NCBI GenBank assembly: GCA_963797005.1
Contig: CAWCOF010000011.1
Span: 186,001-250,000, forward strand
Origin: AWTP1-13 sp963797005
Lineage (GTDB): Bacteria > Pseudomonadota > Alphaproteobacteria > Rhizobiales > Hyphomicrobiaceae
Length of the DNA stretch: 64,000 nucleotides
Reading direction: 5' to 3'
Position 1 is the stretch's first letter; the number at the start of each line of letters is the position of its first letter. Shown piece by piece: positions 1 to 8,694 of the stretch. A model generated the notes under the pieces. That model searched no databases and was not told where the DNA came from. It worked only from the letters and a program-made list of their open reading frames with translations. Made by a program: the position numbers and the translations under genes.

Positions 1-1
1 C

Positions 2-1591
2 GAGGAGGCCTACAGCATCGCCATCCTGCTCAAGGAGGAGGCCGGCCGGCGCGACGCCCAGCAGCAGATCCAGATCTTCGCCACCGATCTCGACGAGCAG
101 GCCGTCAATATCGCGCGCGGCGGCCACTGCCGACCGACGATCTCCCAGGCGCTCACGGCGGAACGTCTGGAGCGCTGGTTCGTCAAAGAGGGGGAGGACT
201 ACACGGTCGCCAAGGCGATCCGCGAGATGTGCATCTTCTCGGTGCACAACGTCCTGAAGGACCCGCCGTTCTCCAAGCTGGACCTGATCTCCTGCCGCAA
301 CCTGCTGATCTATCTGAACCCGCCGGCACAGACCCGCGCGCTGCAAGCCTTTCACTACGCGCTGCGGCCGGGCGGCTACTTGTTTCTCGGGTCCTCCGAG
401 AGCGTCACCCGGCAGCCCGACCTGTTCTACGTGGTGGACAAGAGGCAGCGGATCTTTCAGCGCAACAGCGTCAGCGGCGCCTTGCCGACGCCGCTGCCCT
501 CCAGCTCCGGGCCAGCGGCCGCCCCGTCGGCCGCGCCAATCGCGCCCAGGGGGGAGCATGTACTCGACAGGCTCGCGTCGCGTATTGTCGGCAAGTACGC
601 TCCAGCCTACGTGCTGATCGATCAGAACGACCAGATCGTCCGCTTCTTCGGCCAGACCGGCAAGTATCTGGAGCCCACCTCGGGGGCGGCGACCCTCAAC
701 CTGTTCCACATCCTGCGGCACGAGCTGCGGCCGCCGGCGCGGGCGGCGATCCAACAGGCGCGCAGCACGCATTGCGCAGCCGAGCAGGACAACCTCGTCA
801 TCGGCGCGAACGGCTCCAGCCTGTTCCTCAAGCTGCTGGTCGAGCCGTTGCCCGACATACCCTCCGATGGCATGACGGGGCTGTGCGTCGTGCTGTTTCA
901 GGACCAGCCTGCGGTGCCGGCTGCGATTGCTGCACCCGCCGATGTCCCAAACCGGCATCCACCGGAGATGGCGCAGCTGCAGCGCGAGCTCGAGGCGCTG
1001 CGCCAGCAGCTGAGTACGACGGTGCTGGAGCTGGAGACCTCCAACGAGGAGCTGAAATCGTCCAACGAGGAGTTTCAATCGATCAACGAGGAATTGCAGT
1101 CGACCAATGAGGAGCTGGAGACGGCCAAGGAGGAGCTGCAATCGGTCAACGAGGAGCTGCATACGGTCAATACGGAGCTCAGCTCGCGCAACGAGACGCT
1201 GACGCGGCTCAACAGCGATTTGAGGAACTTTCTCGACAGCACCGAGATTGCAATGCTGTTTCTCGACGCGGATCTGAGCATCCGCGCCTTCACGCCGGCC
1301 ATGACCGAGCTGCTGCGGCTGCGCGAAGGCGACCGTGGCCGGCCCGTCACCGACCTCGTCACGCGGCTCGCCTACGATGAGCTGGCACGGGACGCCCACA
1401 CGGTCTTGCGGGATCTGGTGCCGATCGAGCGCGAGGTGGCCATCCCGGGGAAGCGCGGCGCGCGCTTCCTGTTGCGCATTCGTCCCTATCGCACCGTCGA
1501 CAACGCCATCGACGGCGTGGTCATGACGTTCTTTGCCGAAGTCGCGGGGCAAAAACCTGCAAGCAAGCCGCGCAAGAAGCGCTCCACCTGA
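2..1591 (+). CDS. CheR-type methyltransferase with PAS domains (chemotaxis/two-component fusion), 5' end outside window
   Basis: The frame is open from the left edge, so the N-terminus is missing; in related fusions it would hold CheB and the first half of CheR. Visible first is the C-terminal half of a CheR SAM-dependent protein-glutamate methyltransferase, with IFATDLDEQAVNIAR, then LISCRNLLIYL and RPGGYLFLGSSE. A PAS-like segment follows at about 590-880. Next is a long coiled coil at about 980-1210 built from repeated NEEL units, typical of CheB-CheR-PAS fusions, and a second PAS domain to about 1540. The tail is basic. The role is probably methylation of chemoreceptors or a related signalling partner; no receptor or kinase gene lies in view. 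Family assignment is firm, exact pathway is not. Confidence 0.88.
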   Translation, partial: EEAYSIAILLKEEAGRRDAQQQIQIFATDLDEQAVNIARGGHCRPTISQALTAERLERWFVKEGEDYTVAKAIREMCIFSVHNVLKDPPFSKLDLISCRNLLIYLNPPAQTRALQAFHYALRPGGYLFLGSSESVTRQPDLFYVVDKRQRIFQRNSVSGALPTPLPSSSGPAAAPSAAPIAPRGEHVLDRLASRIVGKYAPAYVLIDQNDQIVRFFGQTGKYLEPTSGAATLNLFHILRHELRPPARAAIQQARSTHCAAEQDNLVIGANGSSLFLKLLVEPLPDIPSDGMTGLCVVLFQDQPAVPAAIAAPADVPNRHPPEMAQLQRELEALRQQLSTTVLELETSNEELKSSNEEFQSINEELQSTNEELETAKEELQSVNEELHTVNTELSSRNETLTRLNSDLRNFLDSTEIAMLFLDADLSIRAFTPAMTELLRLREGDRGRPVTDLVTRLAYDELARDAHTVLRDLVPIEREVAIPGKRGARFLLRIRPYRTVDNAIDGVVMTFFAEVAGQKPASKPRKKRST

Positions 1592-1597
1592 AGCCGG

Positions 1598-2176
1598 TCA
1601 AAAATGCCGCCCGGATTGGGCAGCTCCCAGGGATGCCCTCAAGCTTCGGGAGTGTGCGAGCAAGGCCTGCGACCGAGCCAGGACCTCCCGCTTTTGCGCG
1701 CTCAATTCCTGCTTGCGCGCGATTGCCCTCTTCGCCGCAGCAGACACGGTCGCCAGATGGGACATGAACTCATGCCCCGCCAGTGGCTCCGGCTCAGGTT
1801 CCCGTGGCACTCGAGCCGAGACTGGGAACGGAACGACATTGTGGGCCCGCATTTCGGCCGCTACCGCACGGGCAGCATGGCGCGCGGGCTCCATCACGTG
1901 CGCAGGCATCGGCTTGGCGGCCTGATGCGGCGCGATCTCCTTGATCTTCCGTACCAGCGCATTGAGTTGCACCGCGTCCTCGGCGGCGAACTGCTCCGAT
2001 TGCGAGAAATAGGTCTTGGTGGTCGCGATCGCGGCGAGCAAGCCAACGAGGTATTTTCGCAACGCTCGGACGGTGTCGTGATCGCCTCCAGAAGTCTCCA
2101 GGACCGAGGCAACGGTGCCCTGAAGGTTCGCAATGGTTTCCTGCCCGACAAGGCGCTCGATGTCCTCGAATTTCAT
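1598..2176 (-). CDS. Hypothetical protein, Ala/Arg-rich, 192 residues
   Basis: Not recognised. The ATG at 2176 is preferred over an upstream in-frame start because it has a GGGAACG-like ribosome site just upstream and begins a sensible sequence (MKFEDIERLVGQ). The first 80 residues look helical and include a short hydrophobic stretch (LVGLLAAIATTKTY). The middle holds a Pro-rich segment (VPREPEPEP). The last 60 residues are rich in Ala, Arg, Lys and Ser and predict as helix. No catalytic motif is visible. It converges on the CheR-PAS gene with only 6 bases between stops. A real gene is likely because the frame is long and free of alternatives, but function is unknown. Confidence 0.5.
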   Translation of the reverse strand: MKFEDIERLVGQETIANLQGTVASVLETSGGDHDTVRALRKYLVGLLAAIATTKTYFSQSEQFAAEDAVQLNALVRKIKEIAPHQAAKPMPAHVMEPARHAARAVAAEMRAHNVVPFPVSARVPREPEPEPLAGHEFMSHLATVSAAAKRAIARKQELSAQKREVLARSQALLAHSRSLRASLGAAQSGRHF

Positions 2177-2419
2177 GGCTCGCCGTTCCCTTGTTTGGCG
2201 GTTCGACTTGGCCTGCGCCGGCAACCTATTGCTGCCCGCGCCGATAGTACAGCGGCAATGGCAGTGCCCGAGCAGATTTCAGAGGTCAGAATGGGTCAAA
2301 TCCCGCCCCGGCAGGCCCGGCATCCGGCAGCAAGGCTCCGAAAGCGGACGGGAGCCGGCCTTGCTCGGACTATCGCCGAGACGCCGAAAGCCTGCCCCAG
2401 GCGCGGCTTCGCCCCGCAC

Positions 2420-3088
2420 TCACTTCACCACAGCGCGGATCAGCCGCTTGGCGTCGTCGCTGTCCCATTCCGCGGGTCCCAGCAGTCGCCCGATCTCGCG
2501 CCCCTCGCCATCGACCAGCAGCGTCGACGGCAGACCGATTGCGCGCAGCGTCGCGGCCGCACGCGCGCTCGGGTCGGCATAGAGGCCGAGCCGGCTGGCC
2601 TTGGTGGCGTCGAGGAACTTCCTGGCCCCTTTGAGCCCCGCGCGGTCGACGCTCACCGCCACCACCTCGAACCGGTCCGATCCCAGCTCGGCTTGCAGCC
2701 GGTCGAGCGCCGGCATCTCCTTGCGGCAGGGAACGCACCACGTCGCCCACAGATTGAGGAGGACGACCTTGCCGCGCCAGTCGGCCAGCGTACGCTCGCG
2801 CCCGTCGGCGTCCTGGAAGGTGAACGCGGGCAACGGCTCGGGCTGCTTGCGGAACACGAAGGCGGCCATATGCCCCTGGCTCAGGGCGTTGCGGCCGGGG
2901 CCCGAGGGAGGCGGCAACGGCCGCCCGGGCTCGGACGCTGTCGGCTCTGCGGGCCGGACGGCGTTGCCAGGGCGCCCCAGCATCACGTATACGCCCACGA
3001 ATCCGACGACAGCGGCCACCGCCGCCGCCCAAAGGGTGGTGGACAGTCCGGTTCTGCCGGGGTCAGGCCGCTGATCGTGGGCTAGCAT
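2420..3088 (-). CDS. tlpA: TlpA-like membrane-anchored thiol:disulfide oxidoreductase
   Basis: A 222-residue thioredoxin-fold protein. An N-terminal membrane anchor (about residues 18-40, WAAAVAAVVGFVGVYVML) places the catalytic domain in the periplasm. The active site is WATWCVPC, a CXXC motif in the usual thioredoxin position, followed by a helix and the later cis-Pro strand GLPSTLLVDGEG. The start at 3088 is chosen because it begins just before the anchor; a longer frame would run into argH. TlpA proteins reduce periplasmic thiols and are needed for cytochrome oxidase maturation in rhizobia. The gene is divergent from argH with 48 bases between starts, an arrangement known from rhizobia, which supports the name. 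Confidence 0.85.
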   Translation of the reverse strand: MLAHDQRPDPGRTGLSTTLWAAAVAAVVGFVGVYVMLGRPGNAVRPAEPTASEPGRPLPPPSGPGRNALSQGHMAAFVFRKQPEPLPAFTFQDADGRERTLADWRGKVVLLNLWATWCVPCRKEMPALDRLQAELGSDRFEVVAVSVDRAGLKGARKFLDATKASRLGLYADPSARAAATLRAIGLPSTLLVDGEGREIGRLLGPAEWDSDDAKRLIRAVVK

Positions 3089-3136
3089 CGACCGTCTCCG
3101 ACGCTCGGCGTCGAACAAGCTCGATAGGGCCACCCA

Positions 3137-4546
3137 GTGACCGACAAGACCGCCAACAAGATGTGGGGTGGCCGCTTCACCATGTCTCCCGCGGAGATCA
3201 TGGAGGAGATAAACGCCTCGATCGGCTTCGACAAGGTTCTGGCCCCCTACGACGTGCGCGCCTCGAAGGCGCATGCCTCGATGCTGGCGGCGCGCGGCAT
3301 CATATCCAAGGAGGACGCGCGCAAGATCAACGCGGGTCTAGACCGCGTGCTGGCCGAGATCGAGGCCGGCACGTTCAACTTTTCGCGTGCGCTCGAGGAC
3401 GTGCACATGAACATCGAGGCGCGGCTGGCCGAGATGATCGGCCCGCCCGCCGGCCGCCTGCACACGGCGCGCTCGCGCAACGACCAGGTGGCGACCGACT
3501 TCCGGCTCTACGTGCGCGAGTGGCTCGACGGCGCCGACCGTGCGCTCGCCGCCTTGCAGCTCGCGCTCGCGCGCAAGGCCGAGAAGCATTTCGACCTCGT
3601 CATGCCGGGCTTCACGCATCTGCAGACGGCCCAGCCCGTGACCTTCGGCCACCATCTCCTCGCCTATGTCGAGATGCTGGCCCGCGACCGCGGCCGGCTC
3701 GCGGACGCACGCGCGCGGCTCAACCAGTGCCCGCTGGGTGCTGCCGCGCTCGCCGGCACCTCCTTCCCGATCGACCGGGGGATGACTGCCCAGGCGCTGG
3801 GTTTCGACGGCCCCACCGCCAACTCGCTCGATGCGGTGGCCGACCGCGACTTCGCGCTGGAGACGCTCGCCGCCGCCGCGATTGCCGCCGTGCACCTCTC
3901 CCGCTTCGCCGAGGAGGTCGTGCTGTGGACGACGCCGCAGTTCGGCTTCATCCGCCTTTCCGACCGCTTCACCACCGGCTCCTCGATCATGCCGCAGAAG
4001 CGCAACCCGGATGCGGCCGAGCTCGTGCGCGCCAAGGTCGGCCGCATCGCCGCCGCGTTCCAGTCGCTGCTGATCGTCATGAAGGGCCTGCCGCTCGCCT
4101 ACGCCAAGGACATGCAGGAGGACAAGGAGGTCACCTTCGACGCGCTGGCCGCCCTTGCGCTCGCGATTGCCGCCACCACCGGCATGGTCGACGACATGCA
4201 GCCCAACGCGGAGGTGATGCAGGCCGCCGCCGGCAGCGGCTACGCCACCGCCACCGATCTTGCCGACTGGCTGGTGCGCACCCTCGGCCTGCCGTTCCGC
4301 GAGGCCCATCACGTCACGGGGCGCATCGTCGCCGCCGCGGAGGCCAAGGGCGTACCCCTGGACGCCCTGCCGCTCGCCGACATGCAGGCCATCTCGCCGG
4401 CCATCACCAAGGACGTATTTTCGGTGCTGTCGCCTGAGAACTCGGTCCGCAGCCGCACCAGCCATGGGGGAACGGCGCCACAGAATGTGCGCAAAATGGC
4501 CAGGGGCTGGATAAAGCGGTTGGAAAAGGCCAATGGGAGGGGCTAG
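3137..4546 (+). CDS. argH: Argininosuccinate lyase
   Basis: A full-length 469-residue cytoplasmic enzyme that splits argininosuccinate into arginine and fumarate, the last step of arginine synthesis. It opens with MWGGRF, has the substrate-binding HTARSRNDQVATD segment, the catalytic-His region TAQPVTFGHHLLAY, and the fumarase/aspartase-family signature GSSIMPQKRNPD. It ends in the usual family C-terminus. Length matches the family. It is transcribed away from tlpA and leads into a small lipoprotein gene and lysA, an order common in Hyphomicrobiales, so arginine and lysine synthesis genes are probably co-transcribed here. Confidence 0.97.
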   Translation: MTDKTANKMWGGRFTMSPAEIMEEINASIGFDKVLAPYDVRASKAHASMLAARGIISKEDARKINAGLDRVLAEIEAGTFNFSRALEDVHMNIEARLAEMIGPPAGRLHTARSRNDQVATDFRLYVREWLDGADRALAALQLALARKAEKHFDLVMPGFTHLQTAQPVTFGHHLLAYVEMLARDRGRLADARARLNQCPLGAAALAGTSFPIDRGMTAQALGFDGPTANSLDAVADRDFALETLAAAAIAAVHLSRFAEEVVLWTTPQFGFIRLSDRFTTGSSIMPQKRNPDAAELVRAKVGRIAAAFQSLLIVMKGLPLAYAKDMQEDKEVTFDALAALALAIAATTGMVDDMQPNAEVMQAAAGSGYATATDLADWLVRTLGLPFREAHHVTGRIVAAAEAKGVPLDALPLADMQAISPAITKDVFSVLSPENSVRSRTSHGGTAPQNVRKMARGWIKRLEKANGRG

Positions 4547-4627
4547 AAATAGCCCCAGGGCCTTGAAACGGGCTGTTTCGGAGGCCGATTTGTGTTGGGC
4601 AGCGTGAACAGGGCTGAACCACGTCGC

Positions 4628-4822
4628 ATGCAGAGCCGTCTGACCCTCGTCGTGTCGGTTTCGCTGCTGTTGCTCGGCGCGATGGGCCTTGCCGGCTGCG
4701 GCGTGCATGGCTCGCTGGAAGCACCGCCCGCGGCCAAGACCGAGACCGGAAACGCGACGCCGGGAACCCCCGGCGAGCCCGCGCCGCACAAACCCTCCGT
4801 GCTGGATCCCCTGATCCGCTGA
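4628..4822 (+). CDS. Small lipoprotein (LptM/YifL-like)
   Basis: A 64-residue protein with a signal sequence (residues 1-24) ending in a lipobox, LAGC, so the cysteine should be lipidated and the rest, a Pro-rich tail ending KPSVLDPLIR, should lie in the periplasm on a membrane. The ATG at 4628 is preferred over a GTG at 4592 because it sits right at the signal peptide. Small lipoproteins of this kind sit between argH and lysA in many proteobacteria (the lptM/yifL position) and are reported to help assemble the LPS translocon; that role is transferred by position and is uncertain here. Confidence 0.75.
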   Translation: MQSRLTLVVSVSLLLLGAMGLAGCGVHGSLEAPPAAKTETGNATPGTPGEPAPHKPSVLDPLIR

Positions 4823-4832
4823 CGGGCCGACA

Positions 4833-6101
4833 ATGCATCATTTCAGCTATGTCGGTGGCGTCCTCCACGCTGAGGGCGTCAGCCTCGCGGCGCTGGCCGA
4901 GGAGGTCGGCACGCCGTTCTACTGCTATTCGACGGCGACGCTGGAACGGCACTATCGCGTGCTCGAGCACGCCTTCGCCGGCCTCGACACGCTCATCTGC
5001 TACGCCATCAAGGCCAACTCCAACCAGGCCGTGATCAAGACGCTGGGCGACCTCGGCGCCGGCATGGACGTGGTGTCCGAGGGCGAGCTGCGCCGGGCCC
5101 GCGCCGCCGGCGTGCCGGCCGACCGCATCATCTTCGCCGGCGTCGGCAAGACCAAAGCCGAGATGGCCTACGCGCTCGGGGAAGGCATCCTCGGCTTCAA
5201 CGTGGAGTCGGAGCCCGAGCTGGACGCGCTGAGCGAGGTTGCCGCAAGCCTTGGCCGCACCGCCCGCATCGCGCTGCGCGTCAATCCCGACGTCGATGCC
5301 AGGACGCATGCCAAGATCTCGACCGGCAAGGCGGAGAACAAGTTCGGCGTGCCCTTCGACGACGCGCCGCGGCTCTACGCCAAGGCCGCGAAGCTGCCGG
5401 GCATCGCGATCGCCGGCATCCACATGCACATCGGCAGCCAGATCACCGATCTGGCGCCCTTCCGCGACGCCTTCTCCCTCATGCGCGAGCTTGCCGCACG
5501 CCTGCGCGCCGACGGCCACGACATCCGCCACCTCGACATCGGCGGCGGCCTCGGCGTGCCCTACCTCAGCGGCAACGCGGTGCCGCCCTCGCCGGACGAG
5601 TACGCCCGCGTCGTGCGCGAGACGCTGGGCGATCTGGGCCTCGAGATCTGCCTCGAGCCGGGGCGCATGATCGTCGCCAACGCCGGCATCCTCGTGGCGC
5701 GCGTGATCTACGCCAAGAGAGGCCGCGACAAGAACTTCACCATCGTCGATGCGGCCATGAACGACCTGATCCGCCCGACGCTCTACGAGGCCGAGCACGA
5801 GATCTGGCCGGTCGCCGAGGCCCTGAAGTCAAAGCCGCCCATCGTGCAGGACGTGGCGGGCCCGGTGTGCGAGACCGGCGACTATCTGGCGCTCGGCCGC
5901 AAGCTGCCTCCCTTCGCGGCCGGCGACCTCCTCGCCTTCATGACGGCCGGTGCCTACGGCTCGGCCATGTCCTCCACCTACAATACCCGCCTGCTGGTCC
6001 CCGAGGTGCTGGTCAAGGGCGACGCCTATGCCGTCGTCCGCCCCCGCCAGACCTACGACACCCTCATCGCCCAGGACCACCTGCCCGATTGGTTGGCGTG
6101 A
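4833..6101 (+). CDS. lysA: Diaminopimelate decarboxylase
   Basis: A 422-residue PLP enzyme of the alanine-racemase fold (fold type III) that decarboxylates meso-diaminopimelate to lysine. The PLP lysine is in CYAIKANSN. The glycine-rich phosphate-binding loop is DIGGGLGVPY, and the C-terminal catalytic cysteine motif is PVCETGDYLA. The substrate region MHIGSQITD is also present. The start MHHFSYVGG and the length match the family. It follows the lipoprotein gene by 10 bases, consistent with one argH-lipoprotein-lysA transcript. Confidence 0.97.
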   Translation: MHHFSYVGGVLHAEGVSLAALAEEVGTPFYCYSTATLERHYRVLEHAFAGLDTLICYAIKANSNQAVIKTLGDLGAGMDVVSEGELRRARAAGVPADRIIFAGVGKTKAEMAYALGEGILGFNVESEPELDALSEVAASLGRTARIALRVNPDVDARTHAKISTGKAENKFGVPFDDAPRLYAKAAKLPGIAIAGIHMHIGSQITDLAPFRDAFSLMRELAARLRADGHDIRHLDIGGGLGVPYLSGNAVPPSPDEYARVVRETLGDLGLEICLEPGRMIVANAGILVARVIYAKRGRDKNFTIVDAAMNDLIRPTLYEAEHEIWPVAEALKSKPPIVQDVAGPVCETGDYLALGRKLPPFAAGDLLAFMTAGAYGSAMSSTYNTRLLVPEVLVKGDAYAVVRPRQTYDTLIAQDHLPDWLA

Positions 6102-6219
6102 GGGGCAGGCCCTCGCACCGGTATCAACAAGGCATGACGCAGGAGGCTGGCTCGACCGGGGGTTACGGATCGGCTCTGGGAAGTGGCTAATATCGTGGAG
6201 CTCTTTGAGGATTAAGTGA

Positions 6220-6393
6220 GTGGCAAAGAATGAGGAGCCAGGATGTCTCCTCAGCGCCCTCTATGTGACGCTCGTTTTCGTGCTGTCGTTCCTTGCCTTC
6301 GCCGGCACGCGGGTGATCGGTGAGGCCTGGAAGATCGATGAATGGCTTCTGGACTGGGTGTCCGGGCTCGTATGGGTTGTGACCTCAAGCTGA
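6220..6393 (+). CDS. Possible small membrane protein, 57 residues
   Basis: A short frame starting with GTG at 6220. The first ten residues are polar (VAKNEEPGCL). One strong hydrophobic segment follows (LYVTLVFVLSFLAFAG), then an amphipathic Trp-rich tail (DEWLLDWVSGLVWVV). An AGGATTAAG stretch upstream could serve as a weak ribosome site. It lies between lysA and a palindromic repeat. I do not recognise a family; a short frame of this kind can arise by chance, so this is tentative. Confidence 0.3.
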   Translation: MAKNEEPGCLLSALYVTLVFVLSFLAFAGTRVIGEAWKIDEWLLDWVSGLVWVVTSS

Positions 6394-6408
6394 TCCACTA
6401 CCCCGATT

Positions 6409-6506
6409 CCCCTCCCCTTGACGGGGAGGGGTTAGGGGTGGGGTGAATGTCTGGCGACGGCGCTAGCCGCTCACCCCCACCCCGACCCCCGCAAGGGGGA
6501 GGGGAG
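6409..6506. repeat. Dispersed palindromic element, CCCCTCCCC family, two-hairpin copy
   Basis: Two opposed G/C-tract hairpins. The left half is CCCCTCCCCTTGACGGGGAG followed by GGGTTAGGGGTGGGG; the right half is the inverse (CACCCCCACCCC, then CCCCCGCAAGGGGGAGGGG). The spacer is about 26 bases. The same family recurs at 28620-28790, 31334-31433 and 34888-34923. It sits between genes and could also act on transcript ends. Confidence 0.8.
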
Positions 6507-6544
6507 TCCGTACGGCCCCGCGCACGACTGGACCTTCAGCGAAA

Positions 6545-6838
6545 GTGGATACCAGGCCCCAAGTGATCTCATATCCTGTCAATTTGACAAGCGATGACAA
6601 CGGCACGCTGCTCGTCACATCGCCGGATTTCCCCGAGCTCACGAGCTTCGGGGACACGGTGGAGGACGCACTGGAGCGGGCCCGCGGCGCGCTACTCGAA
6701 GCCATCGAAGCGCGCATCCACGATCGGGAACCGATCCCGTCGCCCTCGCACGGCAAGCACATAGTGCGCTTGCCGACGCAAACAGCGGCCAAGGTCTTGC
6801 TCTATCAACTGGCCCGGCGGCGGCTCGCGCAATCCTGA
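6545..6838 (+). CDS. HicB-like protein, no HicA partner
   Basis: A 97-residue protein beginning with GTG. The N-terminal half has the partly degraded RNase-H-like fold typical of HicB antitoxins: YPVNLTSDDNGTLLVTSPDF, then the characteristic segment SFGDTVEDALERARGALLEAIEA. The tail is basic (LLYQLARRRLAQS), where complete HicB proteins usually have a DNA-binding domain. No hicA-like frame is present on either side: upstream is the palindromic repeat, downstream an ABC transporter. It may be an orphan antitoxin or a HicB-fold protein with another role. Confidence 0.7.
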   Translation: MDTRPQVISYPVNLTSDDNGTLLVTSPDFPELTSFGDTVEDALERARGALLEAIEARIHDREPIPSPSHGKHIVRLPTQTAAKVLLYQLARRRLAQS

Positions 6839-6914
6839 TCTCGCGCGCCTTCCCCTGGGCGCCGATCACCCCTATGTGTGCGTCGCCACTCTCAGCCACA
6901 CAGCGCGCCCGATC

Positions 6915-7841
6915 ATGCAGCCCGTCATCTCCGTCTCGAACCTCTCCAAGATCTACGCCTCGGGCTTCCAGGCGCTGAAAAACATCAATCTCGAGATCGC
7001 CAAAGGCGAGATCTTCGCGCTGCTGGGCCCCAACGGCGCCGGCAAGACCACGCTGATCAGCATCATCTGCGGCATCGTCAACCCGAGCGGCGGCCGCGTC
7101 ACCGTCGACGGCCACGACATCATCCGCGACTTCCGCGCCGCGCGCTCGGCTATCGGCCTCGTGCCCCAGGAGCTGACCACGGACGCCTTCGAGTCCGTGT
7201 GGAACACGGCAAGCTTCAGCCGGGGCCTGTGGGGCAAGGCGCCCGACCCCGCCTATCTCGAAAAGATCCTCAAGGCCCTGTCGCTGTGGGACAGGAAGGA
7301 CAGCAAGATCATCACGCTTTCCGGCGGCATGAAGCGCCGCGTGATGATCGCCAAGGCGCTGGCGCACGAGCCGCGCATCCTGTTCCTCGACGAGCCCACC
7401 GCCGGCGTCGACGTGGAGCTGCGCAAGGACATGTGGGGCGTGGTGCGGAATTTGCGCGACTCCGGCGTCACCATCATCCTCACCACCCACTACATCGAGG
7501 AGGCCGAGACGATGGCCGACCGCATCGGCATCGTCAGCAAGGGCGAGCTGATCCTGGTGGAGGAGAAGGCGGAGCTGATGCGCAAGCTCGGCAAGAAGCA
7601 GCTCACCCTGCAACTCCAGGCCAGGCTCGACGCGCTCCCGCCCGCGCTCGGCAACCACCATCTGGCGCTCGCCAACGGCGGCTCCGAGCTCGTCTACACC
7701 TACGACACGCGCGGGGAGCGCACCGGCATCACGCGCCTGCTCCGCGACCTCAACGAGGCCGGCATCCGCTTCCGCGACCTCGCCACCACGCAAAGCTCGC
7801 TGGAAGACATCTTCGTCGACCTGGTGAGGCGCGACCGATGA
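6915..7841 (+). CDS. ABC transporter ATP-binding protein (ABC-2 exporter)
   Basis: A 308-residue ATPase subunit. Walker A is GPNGAGKTT, the signature is LSGGMKRR, Walker B is ILFLDEPTAGVD, and the switch His is in LTTHYIEEAE. The C-terminal 80 residues are the accessory domain of DrrA/CcmA-type ATPases. The ATG at 6915 (MQPVISVSNLSKIY) is chosen because it starts directly at the ABC fold; an upstream ATG at 6876 would add an unrelated 13 residues. It overlaps the permease gene by four bases (ATGA), so the two are translationally coupled. Substrate unknown; this class exports drugs, polysaccharides or lipids. Confidence 0.9.
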   Translation: MQPVISVSNLSKIYASGFQALKNINLEIAKGEIFALLGPNGAGKTTLISIICGIVNPSGGRVTVDGHDIIRDFRAARSAIGLVPQELTTDAFESVWNTASFSRGLWGKAPDPAYLEKILKALSLWDRKDSKIITLSGGMKRRVMIAKALAHEPRILFLDEPTAGVDVELRKDMWGVVRNLRDSGVTIILTTHYIEEAETMADRIGIVSKGELILVEEKAELMRKLGKKQLTLQLQARLDALPPALGNHHLALANGGSELVYTYDTRGERTGITRLLRDLNEAGIRFRDLATTQSSLEDIFVDLVRRDR

Positions 7842-8599
7842 ACGTCAGGGCCGCATACGCGATCTACGCTTTCGAGATGGCGCGCACAGGCCGCACGCTG
7901 CTGCAGAGCATCGTCTCGCCGGTGCTCTCCACCTCGCTCTATTTCGTCGTGTTCGGCGCCGCCATCGGCTCGCGCATCACCGAGATCGAGGGGGTGAGCT
8001 ACGGCGCCTTCATCGTGCCGGGTCTCATCATGATGATGCTGCTCACCCAGAGCACGGCCAACGCGTCCTTCGGCATCTACTTCCCCAAATTCACGGGCAC
8101 CATCTACGAGCTGCTCTCCGCCCCCATCTCCTACATCGAGATCGTGCTCGGCTATGTCGGCGCCGCGGCCACCAAATCCATCATCCTCGGGTTCATCATC
8201 CTGGCGACCGCCGGCCTGTTCGTGCCGATCAGCATCGCGCACCCCGTCTTCATGGTGCTGTTCCTGGTGCTGACCGCCGTCACCTTCAGCCTGTTCGGCT
8301 TCATCATCGGCATCTGGGCGGACGGCTTCGAGAAGCTGCAGGTGATCCCGCTGCTGCTGATCACGCCGCTCACCTTCCTCGGCGGCAGCTTCTACTCGAT
8401 CAAAGTGCTCCCCCCAGCGTGGCAGACGGTGAGCCTGTTCAACCCCGTCGTCTATCTCGTCAGCGGCTTCCGCTGGAGCTTCTACGGCGTCGCCGACGTC
8501 GACGTCGGCATCAGCCTGGCCATGACCACGCTGTTCCTGGCCCTCTGCCTCGCCATCGTCTGGTGGATCTTCCGCACCGGCTACCGGCTGAAGACCTGA
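7838..8599 (+). CDS. ABC-2 type transporter permease
   Basis: A 253-residue inner-membrane protein with about six hydrophobic segments. It has the ABC-2 permease pattern: N-terminal FEMARTGRTLLQSIVSPVLS, the GLIMMMLLTQ segment, and the family motif PLTFLGGSFYSIKVLPPAWQ ahead of the last loop. It ends WWIFRTGYRLKT. It starts inside the stop of the ATPase gene and forms a dimeric exporter with it. A partial second copy of its 3' end lies at about 9890-9940, downstream of nnrS. Confidence 0.9.
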   Translation: MNVRAAYAIYAFEMARTGRTLLQSIVSPVLSTSLYFVVFGAAIGSRITEIEGVSYGAFIVPGLIMMMLLTQSTANASFGIYFPKFTGTIYELLSAPISYIEIVLGYVGAAATKSIILGFIILATAGLFVPISIAHPVFMVLFLVLTAVTFSLFGFIIGIWADGFEKLQVIPLLLITPLTFLGGSFYSIKVLPPAWQTVSLFNPVVYLVSGFRWSFYGVADVDVGISLAMTTLFLALCLAIVWWIFRTGYRLKT

Positions 8600-8609
8600 C
8601 ACGTTGCCC

Positions 8610-8623
8610 TTGACCGAGGTCAA
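8610..8623. promoter_or_regulatory. FNR/NnrR-type operator upstream of nnrS
   Basis: TTGACCGAGGTCAA is a palindrome of the form TTGAC-N4-GTCAA, the pattern bound by FNR/NnrR/Dnr regulators. It lies 72 bases before the nnrS start. NnrS genes are commonly controlled by nitric-oxide-responsive regulators of this family, so the match is meaningful, though a 14-base palindrome alone is not proof. Confidence 0.55.
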
Positions 8624-8694
8624 GTCATAGCCGTGGGTGTCTGCCAGGGTAGGCAGGCCTTGAAGAGAACCGCGCCCCGACGCCCCGAGCCCGC

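Noticed and set aside
6545..6838. Complete HicAB toxin-antitoxin system
   Set aside because: Only a HicB-like frame exists; neither side holds a HicA-like frame with its double-stranded RNA-binding fold and histidine.
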